A stretch of DNA of 64,000 nt from Cohnella rhizoplanae (GCF_948329515.1 NZ_CAOJCN010000002.1:59730-123729); one strand, 5' to 3'; positions 1 through 8,305 are shown, counted from the stretch's first letter. Notes: generated from the letters alone by a model not told the origin. Translations and numbers: made by a program.

Positions 1-1085
1 TTTTGCGCTGCGAATGCGACCGTGATCGGGAGCAATACTTCGCCTCCGGTCGCTTTGCGGTCTCCGATCGCATAGACGGGATACTGGGTGAATTGGAGCT
101 TTGGGTTATAATAGTTCCCAATATCCAGGAATTGGCTGCCAAACGTCATTTCATTCCAAACCTCGAGATCGAAGCCCTTATCCATAGCGTTATTTTCCGT
201 CCCCAGCGCGCGCATGACGGCTTTGGTTACGGTGCTCAAGTATGTGCCCCAGCCTGCCAAGGTCTGCTGCGCGGCGGGATTCTCTTTTCCGTTCGAGAAT
301 TGCGTCCCCGACAAAGGGCGGTATTTAAGGCGCGTCAGCTGCAAATCGCCGGCTTTCAGCGCATTTGTAAGCGGAGCCGAGAGCGTCAGCTTGCCGGTCT
401 TGGCGTCGACCGCGGTCACGACCGGATACATCGTCTGGTAGGCCTGTCCGCTTAGGCCGGTATAATGCGGGACGATGCCCGCCACATTGTCTACGTAAAT
501 TTCCTTGCTTCCTTTGGAAGCGTTTTTCTTTAACCGAAGCTTGAGCTTCTTGCTGGGGACGGGATTGCCGGCATTCGCGTTAAGCAGAATGATCGGCCGG
601 ATGCGATGGTTTTTAAGCGCGGAAAGGATGGTTCTTAATCGGCTGCCCTGAGGTTCATTGAACAAGGTCTCGTTATCGAACGAAATATTGCCCCATCCGA
701 TCTCGATCCGGGCCGAGCGTATGCCGGATTCCGCCAGCAGCTGGGCGGTCGCATCCGCTTCCTCCGGACTGACGCCGTTCAGCACGACGCCGAGCGTATC
801 GAGAAAGCGGCTGCCGTCCCATGTATCCATGTAAGAACGCCATGGCGCGAGATCGATCGAGGAGACGCCGAACGGAACCTCTTGTTGCCTCCAGTCCGCA
901 TAAGGTCTGTCCAGCGCCCTCTCATTCTCATTGATGGCCGCTGATGTATGAGGCTCCCTTTTGCTTAAAAGTTCGTAGCCAATGCCCCCGATCAGCAGCA
1001 CGCCTCCCAATATTAGCGCTCCCATCGATAGCGAACGTAACTTTCCAAACCTCTTAAATAAGATGACAAGCAATTTAATCAGCAC
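1..1085 (-). CDS. Membrane-anchored clan GH-A glycoside hydrolase, 5' part
   Basis: The reading frame opens at a GTG at 1085 behind a weak AAGGCAG and stays open for 361 codons until it leaves the window, so only the N-terminal part is present. Residues about 15-40 form one hydrophobic segment after a basic start, which suggests a signal anchor. A TIM-barrel-like region follows. Residues 310-312 read W-N-E inside LEVWNEMTFGSQF, the usual acid/base site at the end of strand 4 in clan GH-A (GH39/GH5-like). The nucleophile would lie outside the window. It is divergent from the lasso cluster, with a GATAC-N5-GTATC palindrome 28 bases upstream of its start. A polysaccharide-cleaving role next to the exopolysaccharide locus is inference, and the exact GH family is not settled. 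Confidence 0.75.
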   Translation of the reverse strand, partial: MLIKLLVILFKRFGKLRSLSMGALILGGVLLIGGIGYELLSKREPHTSAAINENERALDRPYADWRQQEVPFGVSSIDLAPWRSYMDTWDGSRFLDTLGVVLNGVSPEEADATAQLLAESGIRSARIEIGWGNISFDNETLFNEPQGSRLRTILSALKNHRIRPIILLNANAGNPVPSKKLKLRLKKNASKGSKEIYVDNVAGIVPHYTGLSGQAYQTMYPVVTAVDAKTGKLTLSAPLTNALKAGDLQLTRLKYRPLSGTQFSNGKENPAAQQTLAGWGTYLSTVTKAVMRALGTENNAMDKGFDLEVWNEMTFGSQFLDIGNYYNPKLQFTQYPVYAIGDRKATGGEVLLPITVAFAAQ

Positions 1086-1112
1086 CTGCCTTACGAATTG
1101 TTTAGATGTGTT

Positions 1113-1127
1113 GATACATAATGTATC
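1113..1127. promoter_or_regulatory. GATAC-N5-GTATC palindrome upstream of the GH-A gene
   Basis: GATACATAATGTATC is a perfect five-base-arm palindrome that extends by one pair to TGATACA/TGTATCA. It lies 28 bases upstream of the minus-strand GTG at 1085. The same arms and spacing recur at 1224, 8391, 8427 and 29319. It is read as an operator; the binding protein is unknown. Confidence 0.6.
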
Positions 1128-1182
1128 ATATGAAGGCAAAAAAATCGAGATCGCATTGCAGTTGCCTTTTTAAAAAAAGTGG

Positions 1183-1211
1183 TTGACACTTCTCGACCCG
1201 TAAGTTAAATT
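1183..1211 (+). promoter_or_regulatory. Sigma-A promoter of the lasso-peptide cluster
   Basis: TTGACA (1183-1188), a 17-base spacer and TAAATT (1206-1211) make a good sigma-A promoter. Transcription would begin near 1218, just before the palindrome at 1224, and leave a leader of about 70 bases before the cyclase ATG at 1290. Confidence 0.65.
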
Positions 1212-1223
1212 AAAACCACAAAC

Positions 1224-1269
1224 GATACAGATAGTATCAAATTATGAATGACTCGATACATAAGGGATC
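1224..1269. promoter_or_regulatory. Perfect and imperfect GATAC-N5-GTATC operators of the lasso cluster
   Basis: GATACAGATAGTATC (1224-1238) is a perfect copy. GATACATAAGGGATC (1255-1269) has one mismatch in the right arm. The two starts are 31 bases apart, just downstream of the -10 box, where a bound protein could block transcription. Confidence 0.55.
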
Positions 1270-1289
1270 ATCCGGGGGGGAGGAACGAC

Positions 1290-3278
1290 ATGAGCGCGAT
1301 CGCGGGGATCTTCAATTACGGCAACGGTAGTAGCGGATATGGCTTGTATGAAGAAGGGTTGTCGCTTATGTCGTCGCTCTCCAGATACCCCGCGGACGAC
1401 GTTCGTCTATGGAGCAGCAAGCGGTTATTTATGGGATGTCATGCGCAATGGATAACGCCGGAATCCGTTCTCGAGATCCTGCCCTACTACGATGACGAAA
1501 GAAAGCTTGCGCTTACGGCGGACGCAATCCTCGACAATCGCGACGAACTGGCCGGCAAGCTCGGAATCAGGCAGTCCGAGCGCGCAGAAATCACGGATGC
1601 CCGGTTGTTGCTGCTGGCATACGCCAAATGGGGAGAAGAGATGCCGCTGCACCTGGTCGGGGATTTTGCCTTCGCGATCTGGGACGAAGCCGAAGACAAA
1701 CTGTTCGGCGCCCGGGATTTCTCCGGAAACCGGACGATGTATTATAACGACGACGGTTCGCGGTTTGCATTCTGCACGACGATCATGCCGCTGCTGCGGC
1801 TCCCAGGTTCGAATCCTTCTCTTAACGAGGTATGGATCGCGGAGTATCTGGCTAGCCCGAGCAGACTGGAGACGATCGACGCTTCCTCCACCGTATATCG
1901 GCATATTAAGCAGATCCCCCCGTCTCACGCGTTCACGGTCCGGGGCGGCGCCGTCAGACTGCGAAGGTACGACGCGCTCGGACAGACGAGTCCGCTGAAG
2001 CTATCCTCCGATGCCGAGTACCATGAGGCTTTCCTGAGCGTCTTCGGTCAAGCTGTGTCGGGCAGACTGCGTACGTTCAGAGAGGTCGGATCCTTCCTGA
2101 GCGGAGGTCTCGATTCCGGGACGGTGGCGAGCTTGGCGGCAAGAGAACTTGGACTTCGCGGCAAAACGCTGCATACGTACAGCGCGATACCGCTCGAGTC
2201 CGGCGCGGATTGGACGTCCAAAAGCCGCATCGCCGACGAGCGGCCCATGATTGCCGCTACGGTGGCCCATGTAGGAAACATTCGCGAGCAATACTTGAGA
2301 TTCGAGCAACGGAGCCCGCTTACGGAGATGGACGGCTGGCTCGACACGATGGAGATGCCGTACAAGTTCATAGAAAACTCTTATTGGTTCGGCAGCATCT
2401 TCGAGCAAGCGGCCAAGGACGGCGTCGGCGTCTTGCTTAACGGCGCGCGCGGCAACTTCACGGTATCGTTCGGTCCGGCGCTGGAGTATTACGCCGCGCT
2501 GCTTAAGCGGTTGAAGCTGGTACGTTTTTATAGAGAAATCTATCAATACAGCCGGTTTAAAGGAATTGGGCGAAGAAGAGTGCTGGCCTATGTCAAGGAC
2601 CGATTGTTTCCGCCGAAAATCCCCGATGGCGCAAGAAGCGGGCTGACCCGTCTCATCGCGCCGGGATTCGCTTCGAGCACGGGCATCTTCGAGAGATTGG
2701 AGGAAGCGGGCATCGATCTGTCCGGCAGGCGGCTGCCCGATATGATCTCCGCTCGCCGCGATCAGTTCGATCAGGTGCACCATTGGACGAACAGCGGCAC
2801 GAGCGGGACCAAGCTGTCGCTCCGCCACGGCATCTGGTATCGCGATCCGACCAACGATCTGCGAGTCGTGCGCTTCTGTCTGTCGGTGCCGATGAGCCAA
2901 TACGTCGGGAACGGCATGGACCGCGCGCTAATTCGAAGGGCGACGGCGGGGTTGCTGCCCGACGAGGTGAGGCTCAACGGACGGACGAGGGGGATTCAGG
3001 GCGCGGACGGCATCGCGCGGCTGGCGCCGTCATGGCCGGCTTTTCTCAGAGAGATCGAGCAGATGTGCCGGGACGAGGCGATGGCCGAGTGGATCCATGT
3101 GCCGGTCGTCCGGGCGGCGGCTTCGAAGTACAAGGAGATACCCGGCCCCGCAGCCATCTACGAAACGGACATGACGCTGCTCATGCGCAGCCTCGTGCTA
3201 TACAGGTTCTTAAGCCGCTTGAAAGGAGGTGATTTCAATGAACAAAGAATGGACGAAGCCTTCGCTGGAAGTGCTTGA
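1290..3278 (+). CDS. Lasso-peptide cyclase (asparagine-synthetase-like, LasC/PadeC type)
   Basis: This enzyme should adenylate the acidic side chain of the core peptide and close the macrolactam on the core N-terminus. ATG 1290 follows a GGGAGGAAC Shine-Dalgarno and gives the typical MSAIAGIF start; an in-frame ATG at 1248 lies in the operator region and is rejected. The N-terminal half resembles the glutamine amidotransferase fold but has Ser at position 2 instead of the catalytic Cys, as usual for lasso cyclases. The ATP pyrophosphatase signature SGGLDS lies at residues 271-276. The product is 662 residues, normal for the family. Its last 41 bases overlap the precursor gene, so the two are translationally linked. 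Confidence 0.92.
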   Translation: MSAIAGIFNYGNGSSGYGLYEEGLSLMSSLSRYPADDVRLWSSKRLFMGCHAQWITPESVLEILPYYDDERKLALTADAILDNRDELAGKLGIRQSERAEITDARLLLLAYAKWGEEMPLHLVGDFAFAIWDEAEDKLFGARDFSGNRTMYYNDDGSRFAFCTTIMPLLRLPGSNPSLNEVWIAEYLASPSRLETIDASSTVYRHIKQIPPSHAFTVRGGAVRLRRYDALGQTSPLKLSSDAEYHEAFLSVFGQAVSGRLRTFREVGSFLSGGLDSGTVASLAARELGLRGKTLHTYSAIPLESGADWTSKSRIADERPMIAATVAHVGNIREQYLRFEQRSPLTEMDGWLDTMEMPYKFIENSYWFGSIFEQAAKDGVGVLLNGARGNFTVSFGPALEYYAALLKRLKLVRFYREIYQYSRFKGIGRRRVLAYVKDRLFPPKIPDGARSGLTRLIAPGFASSTGIFERLEEAGIDLSGRRLPDMISARRDQFDQVHHWTNSGTSGTKLSLRHGIWYRDPTNDLRVVRFCLSVPMSQYVGNGMDRALIRRATAGLLPDEVRLNGRTRGIQGADGIARLAPSWPAFLREIEQMCRDEAMAEWIHVPVVRAAASKYKEIPGPAAIYETDMTLLMRSLVLYRFLSRLKGGDFNEQRMDEAFAGSA

Positions 3279-3360
3279 GGTAAAGCTGACCTTCGCAGGT
3301 CCGGGCGTCACGATTCCCGACTCGCTCGATCCGGACGAGGCTACGCAGCACCACAGCTAA
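3238..3360 (+). CDS. Paeninodin-like lasso-peptide precursor (40 aa)
   Basis: A perfect AAAGGAGGTGATTT Shine-Dalgarno (3221-3234) precedes ATG 3238 inside the cyclase 3' end. The leader is 19 residues (MNKEWTKPSLEVLEVKLTF). It carries the W/Y-x-x-P-x-L-x-x-L recognition pattern and Thr at -2. The core is 21 residues. Its first nine, AGPGVTIPD, fit a ring joining Ala1 to Asp9, as in paeninodin. The 12-residue tail is acidic in its first half and ends in HHS. The C-terminal Ser is the residue that the paeninodin kinase phosphorylates. The tail is two residues shorter than that of paeninodin. Every dedicated tailoring gene follows immediately. Confidence 0.93.
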   Translation: MNKEWTKPSLEVLEVKLTFAGPGVTIPDSLDPDEATQHHS

Positions 3361-3370
3361 TGAAGCCTCC

Positions 3371-3409
3371 GCAAAGGCCCTTATACGAGAAACGTATGAG
3401 GGCCTTTGC
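3371..3409 (+). other. Stable 17-bp hairpin after the precursor gene
   Basis: Bases 3371-3387 pair with 3393-3409 around an AGAAA loop, with one G-T wobble. No T tract follows, so it is a poor intrinsic terminator. The position, ten bases after the precursor stop and before the kinase, fits an mRNA stabiliser or partial attenuator that raises precursor output over the enzymes. Confidence 0.6.
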
Positions 3410-3438
3410 AATGACATTTCCTCGTGGAGTGAAGCGCA

Positions 3439-4389
3439 ATGACGATAAGTACGTTGAAAAAACAGGGCTATAAGGCGTTCGGCTGCCTGGTGCGCAGCGA
3501 CATCGCCTTCCCCGAGCTGCCTGTCTGGGAGCACGCGGGGGATACGGTCCAAGGAAATGCGATCGAGGTCGAACTGGCCGATTTGTCCGAGGAATGGTCC
3601 GCGTTGTCCGAGCCGGGCCGCAGCTCATACGCAATACCTGGCCGAGTGATGTTTCGCGTGCCGGGAGCCGCGATCTACGATATTCGCGGCGGAAATCGAA
3701 TTAAGGTATGTCCCGACGAAGACGCGGATCCGGACGAGCTGCGGCTATTCATTCTCGGGTCTTGCATGGGAGCCGCTCTCATGCAGCGCGGCATACTGCC
3801 GCTTCACGGCAGCGCGGTCGCCATCGACGGACAGGCTTACGGTATTGTCGGCGATTCGGGAGCGGGGAAGTCGACGCTGGCAGCCGCATTCCTTCAAGCC
3901 GGTTTTCCCCTTGTCAGCGATGACGTGATCGCCCTCGATTTTTCCGGAGGCCACCGCAGGCCGCTCGTTATCCCTTCGTACCCGCAACAAAAACTATGGC
4001 AGCAAAGCCTCGACGGCTTCGGAATCTCCAATGAGTCGCTTCGGCCCCTATTCAAGCGCGAGACGAAGTTCGCCGTGCCCCTATCGGTCGGTTACCATGC
4101 CCAGCCTATACCGCTTGCCGGTCTGTTCGAACTGTCGAAGTCCGAGATAACCGAACCGCTGCTGACGCCCGTCCCCAAGCTGGAACGGCTGTCGCTGCTG
4201 CGCCATCATACGTACCGCCAGTTTTGGCTGGACCGTTTGGGAATGACGGATTGGCATTTTCGCGCGACCGCCGCGCTTGCGACAAACATAGACGTGTACC
4301 GGCTGGTACGTCCCCTCAGCGGCTTTACGGCTCCCGAACTCGTAAAGCGCATGCTGCACACTTTATCCAAGGAAGGTTGGTCCCCATGA
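3439..4389 (+). CDS. Lasso-peptide Ser kinase, HPr-kinase-like (PadeK type)
   Basis: The 316-residue protein has a Walker A loop, GDSGAGKST, at residues 138-146. His123 lies in PLHGSA and an SDD motif at 160-162, the layout of the HPr kinase/phosphorylase catalytic core. Homologues in paeninodin-type clusters phosphorylate the C-terminal Ser of the precursor, and the precursor here ends in Ser. It starts at ATG 3439 behind a GTGGAGTG site and ends in an ATGA overlap with the next gene. A role in HPr regulation is unlikely given the setting between precursor and RRE genes. Confidence 0.88.
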   Translation: MTISTLKKQGYKAFGCLVRSDIAFPELPVWEHAGDTVQGNAIEVELADLSEEWSALSEPGRSSYAIPGRVMFRVPGAAIYDIRGGNRIKVCPDEDADPDELRLFILGSCMGAALMQRGILPLHGSAVAIDGQAYGIVGDSGAGKSTLAAAFLQAGFPLVSDDVIALDFSGGHRRPLVIPSYPQQKLWQQSLDGFGISNESLRPLFKRETKFAVPLSVGYHAQPIPLAGLFELSKSEITEPLLTPVPKLERLSLLRHHTYRQFWLDRLGMTDWHFRATAALATNIDVYRLVRPLSGFTAPELVKRMLHTLSKEGWSP

Positions 4390-4706
4390 CGGCAGGAACG
4401 ACGACGATTCCGCTGCAGAGCATGATCCGCCAGGTGCCCGGCAATATCGTTAGCGATATGGACGGCGAGAAGGTGATGCTGAACGTCGAGCATGGAAAGT
4501 ACTTCAATCTGGGCGCGACCGGCGGGCGGATCTGGGATCTCATCGGCGACGAGACGACGCTTGAAGCGTTGGTCGGTCGGCTCACGGAAGAATACGCCAT
4601 CGAACGGTCGATGTGCGAGGAGCATGTCCATGCCTTTTTACAGCAGCTCTTGCAGCAGAAGTTAATTACGGTAGCGGCCGCAGGAACGCCGAGTGAACGC
4701 GCTTAG
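4386..4706 (+). CDS. Lasso leader-binding RRE protein (PqqD-like, B1)
   Basis: This 106-residue protein matches the PqqD/RRE fold by layout: a beta-rich start with GEKVMLNVEHGKYFNLGATG, the G-x-I-W-D-L-I stretch near residue 49 and a helical end. Such proteins bind the precursor leader and present it to the B2 protease and the cyclase. ATG 4386 overlaps the kinase stop as ATGA. The end overlaps the protease gene by 14 bases, so B1 and B2 are probably made in equal amounts. Confidence 0.88.
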   Translation: MTAGTTTIPLQSMIRQVPGNIVSDMDGEKVMLNVEHGKYFNLGATGGRIWDLIGDETTLEALVGRLTEEYAIERSMCEEHVHAFLQQLLQQKLITVAAAGTPSERA

Positions 4707-5136
4707 CCGGGCAGCCCGGATCGCCGCCGCGGACGGCACGGAGCGCAGATTGGCCCTGGAGGCTTTATTTTATCTCATGTGGGCGCGAGTGCTTATTCTT
4801 CTTCCATACGCGAGGTATTCGCGTTATCTCGGCCGGCCCATGACAGAATCCTCCTTGCAGGAAGGAGGCGTGTGCGAAGCGCTCGCCGACCGCGTATCGT
4901 TGGCCGTAAGAAGGGCAGCCAAGCTGTCTCCGCTCGACACCCGATGCCTGGTGCGGGCGATGGCCGCGATGAGGATGCTGCGTCGCAGAGGCGTGGAGAG
5001 CACGTTGTACTTGGGTACGGCGAAGGACAAGGACGGCCGGATGATCGCGCATGCTTGGCTTCGGTGCGGCAGCCGGTACGTGACGGGCGCGGAGGAAATG
5101 AGGGGTTTTACGGTCGTCGGCAGGTTCGCGCGATAG
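4693..5136 (+). CDS. Lasso leader peptidase (transglutaminase-like, B2)
   Basis: This 147-residue cysteine protease removes the leader so the freed Ala1 amine can be cyclised. The likely nucleophile is Cys85 in LDTRCLVRA, and the His is His120 in IAHAWLRCG, matching the Cys/His spacing of lasso B2 proteins. The third (Asp) residue is not obvious. The start is GTG 4693, inside the end of the RRE gene, with only a weak Shine-Dalgarno. Cleavage after the leader Phe19 would fit the Thr at -2. Confidence 0.86.
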   Translation: MNALSRAARIAAADGTERRLALEALFYLMWARVLILLPYARYSRYLGRPMTESSLQEGGVCEALADRVSLAVRRAAKLSPLDTRCLVRAMAAMRMLRRRGVESTLYLGTAKDKDGRMIAHAWLRCGSRYVTGAEEMRGFTVVGRFAR

Positions 5137-5166
5137 ATCCATTCCAGTAGAACAAGAGGGATTGCA

Positions 5167-6378
5167 ATGACTGCTTCGATACGTGCTATGCATGCTGAGC
5201 TCGTTCGCGATGAACTGGCGCTGCTGCTCGATCTGGTTCGCCTTGACGAGAGAGAGCGAGAAGCCCCCGCATCCACGGGAGATCGAACCGCGGATTGGTC
5301 GAAATTTCTTGCGTTGGCCAAACATCATCGGGTGTATCCGGCTTTATCGGCCACCCTAAGCAAGGTAGAGGCTCCGTGGCTGCCCGATCGCGTAAAAGAA
5401 GACTTGAATAAAGAGCGCCGCCACAACAGGCTGAAAATGCTCTCGCTGGCCGCGGAGATGAGCAGGACAACGGCGCATCTGGCTTCCGCCGGCATACGTT
5501 CGTTGATCTTGAAAGGCCCGCTGCTGGCGCAGGATCTATATGGCGACCTCTCGATGCGGACGTCCAAGGACCTGGATATCCTCATACCGGCAAACGAGCT
5601 GGACCGGGTGAGGTCCCTGCTGGCGGAACTGGGATACGTCTGCGAGAAACAAAAGCTGCCGAACGTCTTGAACGGTTGGAAATGGAGGCACCACCACGTT
5701 TCTTTTTTCCATCCGTCGCATTCGCTTCAACTCGAGATCCATTGGCGGCTGGCCCCGGGCCCCGGCCGCGAGCCCGGTTTCGACGAGCTGTGGTCGCGCA
5801 GACGCGAGCACTCGTTCGGAAGCGGCAATGCCGCTTATCTCGGCCAGGAGGATCAATTCTTATATTTGATTCACCACGGCGCCAGGCACGGATGGTTTCG
5901 GCTGCGCTGGCTATGCGATATCGACGTGCTGGCGCGGCGCGACCTGGATTGGGCCGCATGCGTCAGACGGGCTGAGCGATACCGCACCGACCACTTGGTC
6001 GGGCAAGCGCTGCTCCTCGCCTCCGCGCTGCTGGGCACGCCCGTACCGGGCGGACTTGCCGGTCTGACCCGGAGGAAGCGCGCCTCCGCGCACATTCCGG
6101 CCGTCCTCTCCTTTATCCGCGACTCGCTGGAAAACGCGCCGCCGGATCGCGCCCGGGCTTACGAACGTTACCTGATCGCCATCAAGCCGTTCAGCCAACG
6201 GATTTTGTATTTTCTCAGCCTGCTGTACCCTTATCCGATGGACGCCAAAACCCTTCCTCTGCCTAAGTCCGTTCATTTTTTGTACTTTCCGCTGCGACCC
6301 GTATTGTGGGCGTGGAGGAAGCTATCCGGAAATGGCAGGCCTTCTCTCGCCAAAGGCGGTGAATCCAAACTCTTATGA
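5167..6378 (+). CDS. Nucleotidyltransferase-fold protein of the lasso cluster
   Basis: The 403-residue product has the pattern of the uncharacterised nucleotidyltransferase family (PF14907-like). GPLLAQDLYGD is followed by KDLDILIP, where Asp135 and Asp137 form the D-x-D metal site, with a further conserved-looking segment around LEIHWRL. Relatives occur in Firmicute lasso clusters but their role is unproven. Tailoring of the peptide or of its phosphate is a reasonable guess. ATG 5167 follows AGAGGGATTGCA. The stop overlaps the exporter start as ATGA, placing it firmly in the operon. Confidence 0.75.
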   Translation: MTASIRAMHAELVRDELALLLDLVRLDEREREAPASTGDRTADWSKFLALAKHHRVYPALSATLSKVEAPWLPDRVKEDLNKERRHNRLKMLSLAAEMSRTTAHLASAGIRSLILKGPLLAQDLYGDLSMRTSKDLDILIPANELDRVRSLLAELGYVCEKQKLPNVLNGWKWRHHHVSFFHPSHSLQLEIHWRLAPGPGREPGFDELWSRRREHSFGSGNAAYLGQEDQFLYLIHHGARHGWFRLRWLCDIDVLARRDLDWAACVRRAERYRTDHLVGQALLLASALLGTPVPGGLAGLTRRKRASAHIPAVLSFIRDSLENAPPDRARAYERYLIAIKPFSQRILYFLSLLYPYPMDAKTLPLPKSVHFLYFPLRPVLWAWRKLSGNGRPSLAKGGESKLL

Positions 6379-8174
6379 GATCCGTTTCGTTTTTTCTGAA
6401 GCAGCTGCGCACGGTCGCGGGCAGGACGCTCTACTGGAACGTGCTGGGCATGATCATGGTCAGCTTGCTCGAGGGGATCGGCATTATTTTGTTGATTCCG
6501 ATGCTGGGCATGGGCGGCATCGCCGGTATCGACGCGGCCTCTACGCCGTTGTCCGAATGGCTTGCCCCGCTGGGCCATCTTCCTGCGGCATGGCGTCTTC
6601 CGACCGTGCTTGGACTGTTCGTCGCGATCGTACTCGCGCAAACGCTGCTCAAGCAGAGGGTCTCCCTGCAAAATGCCAGGATGAACCATAAGTTTGAATT
6701 TCGTCTCCGGAGCGATACTTATCGCGGCATTTTGCAGGCTAAATGGGAGTACTTTATCCGCACGCGCAAGTCGGACCTGATCAATGCGCTGACCGGGGAA
6801 TTGGCGCGCGTGAACGGAGGCATCGCGCTGTCCCTGCAGCTGCTGGCTTCCGTCATATTTACGGTCATCCAGGTTTGCCTCGCGCTGTGGCTTTCGCCGC
6901 TTATCACCCTTCTGGTTTTGCTGTGCGGCGCCGCCTTGGCGTTTTTCATGAGGCGTTCGCTTCGCAAAGCCAAAAGCCTGGGCAGCCGTTCAACCGACTT
7001 GGCCAGACAATACCTGGCCGGGATCTCCGATCAGCTGAACGGGATTCGGGAGATCAAGACCAATGCGCTCGAGCGTTCGCGACTATCGTGGCTTGAATCG
7101 ATCAGCGCAAAAATTCATGAAGAACAGTATGCGTTCCTGAAGCTTCGGAACAAATCCCAGTCCGCATACCAGGCGGCTTCCGCCGTCCTGATCGCCCTCT
7201 TTTTGTTCGTTTTCGTGCATCTGCTGGATACGAGCCTGGAGCAGCTCATCCTGGTCGTGCTTATTTTCTCTCGCTTATGGCCGCGGTTTACGGGCATTCA
7301 GTCCAATTTGGAGCAGATCTCGTCTTACTTGCCGTCCTTTCGGTCGATTCTGACCATTCAATCCGACTGCCGAGCGGCGGCGGAAGCCATATTCGACAAA
7401 GAAGAGCGAAACGCCGGCCTGGTTGTGCGTCAATCGTTGGACTGCCGCGGCGTATATTACCGTTACGATGCCGGAGGGCCGAACTATGCGCTCCGGAACG
7501 TCAACTTGTCGATTCCCGCTTGCGGCATGACAGCCGTCGTCGGACGCTCCGGCGCAGGCAAGAGCACGCTGATCGATCTCGTCATGGGGTTGTCCGTGCC
7601 CGAACGGGGGCAAATCCTGATCGATGGCGTCCCGTTGTCCGGCGAGCGCTTGCATGCGTTAAGGCAATCGATCGGATACGTGCCGCAGGATCCTTTCTTA
7701 TTCAACGATACGATTCGTAATAACCTGACGATGGTCAAGCCGTCGGCGAGCGAGGAGGAGCTGTGGGAGTGCTTGGCGTTCTCCGCTTCCGCCGACTTCG
7801 TCCGAAGATTGCCGCAGGGCCTGGATACGTATATCGGAGACCGCGGCGTCCGGTTGTCAGGCGGCGAGCGTCAGCGTCTCGTCCTGGCGAGGGCGATCCT
7901 CAGGAAGCCTGCCATTCTTATTCTGGACGAAGCGACCAGCGCGTTGGACTCGGAGAACGAGTCGAAAATTCAGGAGGCGCTCGAAAAGCTGCGCGGACGC
8001 ATGACGCTGGTCGTCATCGCGCATCGGCTGTCTACGATCAGAGGCGCGGATCAGGTGGTCGTCCTCGATCAGGGCACGGTCGTGCAGTGCGGTTCGTTCG
8101 CCGAGCTGGCGGCCGAGAAAAGAGGGTTGTTCGGCAGCCTGCTGGATAATCAGACGTTGGCCGCCTCCGGCTGA
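6375..8174 (+). CDS. Lasso-peptide ABC exporter (LasD type)
   Basis: A 599-residue half-transporter with a fused membrane domain and ATPase. Residues 1 to about 330 hold the transmembrane helices. The ATPase half has Walker A GRSGAGKST, signature LSGGERQRL and Walker B ILILDEATSALD, all intact. It should export the mature peptide and give immunity by removing it. It overlaps the nucleotidyltransferase stop (ATGA) and is the last gene before a strong terminator. No lasso isopeptidase gene is present in the cluster. Confidence 0.9.
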   Translation: MRSVSFFLKQLRTVAGRTLYWNVLGMIMVSLLEGIGIILLIPMLGMGGIAGIDAASTPLSEWLAPLGHLPAAWRLPTVLGLFVAIVLAQTLLKQRVSLQNARMNHKFEFRLRSDTYRGILQAKWEYFIRTRKSDLINALTGELARVNGGIALSLQLLASVIFTVIQVCLALWLSPLITLLVLLCGAALAFFMRRSLRKAKSLGSRSTDLARQYLAGISDQLNGIREIKTNALERSRLSWLESISAKIHEEQYAFLKLRNKSQSAYQAASAVLIALFLFVFVHLLDTSLEQLILVVLIFSRLWPRFTGIQSNLEQISSYLPSFRSILTIQSDCRAAAEAIFDKEERNAGLVVRQSLDCRGVYYRYDAGGPNYALRNVNLSIPACGMTAVVGRSGAGKSTLIDLVMGLSVPERGQILIDGVPLSGERLHALRQSIGYVPQDPFLFNDTIRNNLTMVKPSASEEELWECLAFSASADFVRRLPQGLDTYIGDRGVRLSGGERQRLVLARAILRKPAILILDEATSALDSENESKIQEALEKLRGRMTLVVIAHRLSTIRGADQVVVLDQGTVVQCGSFAELAAEKRGLFGSLLDNQTLAASG

Positions 8175-8207
8175 TGGCGGGTCGCATGCAGCCTATAGGC
8201 ATACAAA

Positions 8208-8236
8208 AATGAAGCGGTCTCCGCTTCATTTTTTTT
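8208..8236 (+). terminator. Intrinsic terminator of the lasso operon
   Basis: AATGAAGCGG, a TCT loop and CCGCTTCATT, followed by a run of T, 34 bases after the exporter stop. Confidence 0.9.
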
Positions 8237-8291
8237 GTCCTTGCCGAACCTCGCGTTTTCGACAAATGCTTGCGAAACGGAGCCCCCGTAA

Positions 8292-8305
8292 TTGGAAGCG
8301 CTTAA
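8292..8305. promoter_or_regulatory. Possible cre-like site upstream of the exopolysaccharide promoter
   Basis: TTGGAAGCGCTTAA carries the AAGCGCTT core of CcpA sites but departs from the full consensus at three flanking positions. It lies about 90 bases upstream of the -35 box at 8384. Weak on its own. Confidence 0.3.

Noticed and set aside
3..455. Plus-strand open frames over the first kilobase
   Set aside because: They run antisense to a continuous minus-strand frame with a membrane anchor and a GH-A catalytic motif, and have no Shine-Dalgarno.
1248..1289. Longer start for the lasso cyclase at ATG 1248
   Set aside because: It lies in the operator/leader region without a Shine-Dalgarno; ATG 1290 has one and gives the family start MSAIAGI.
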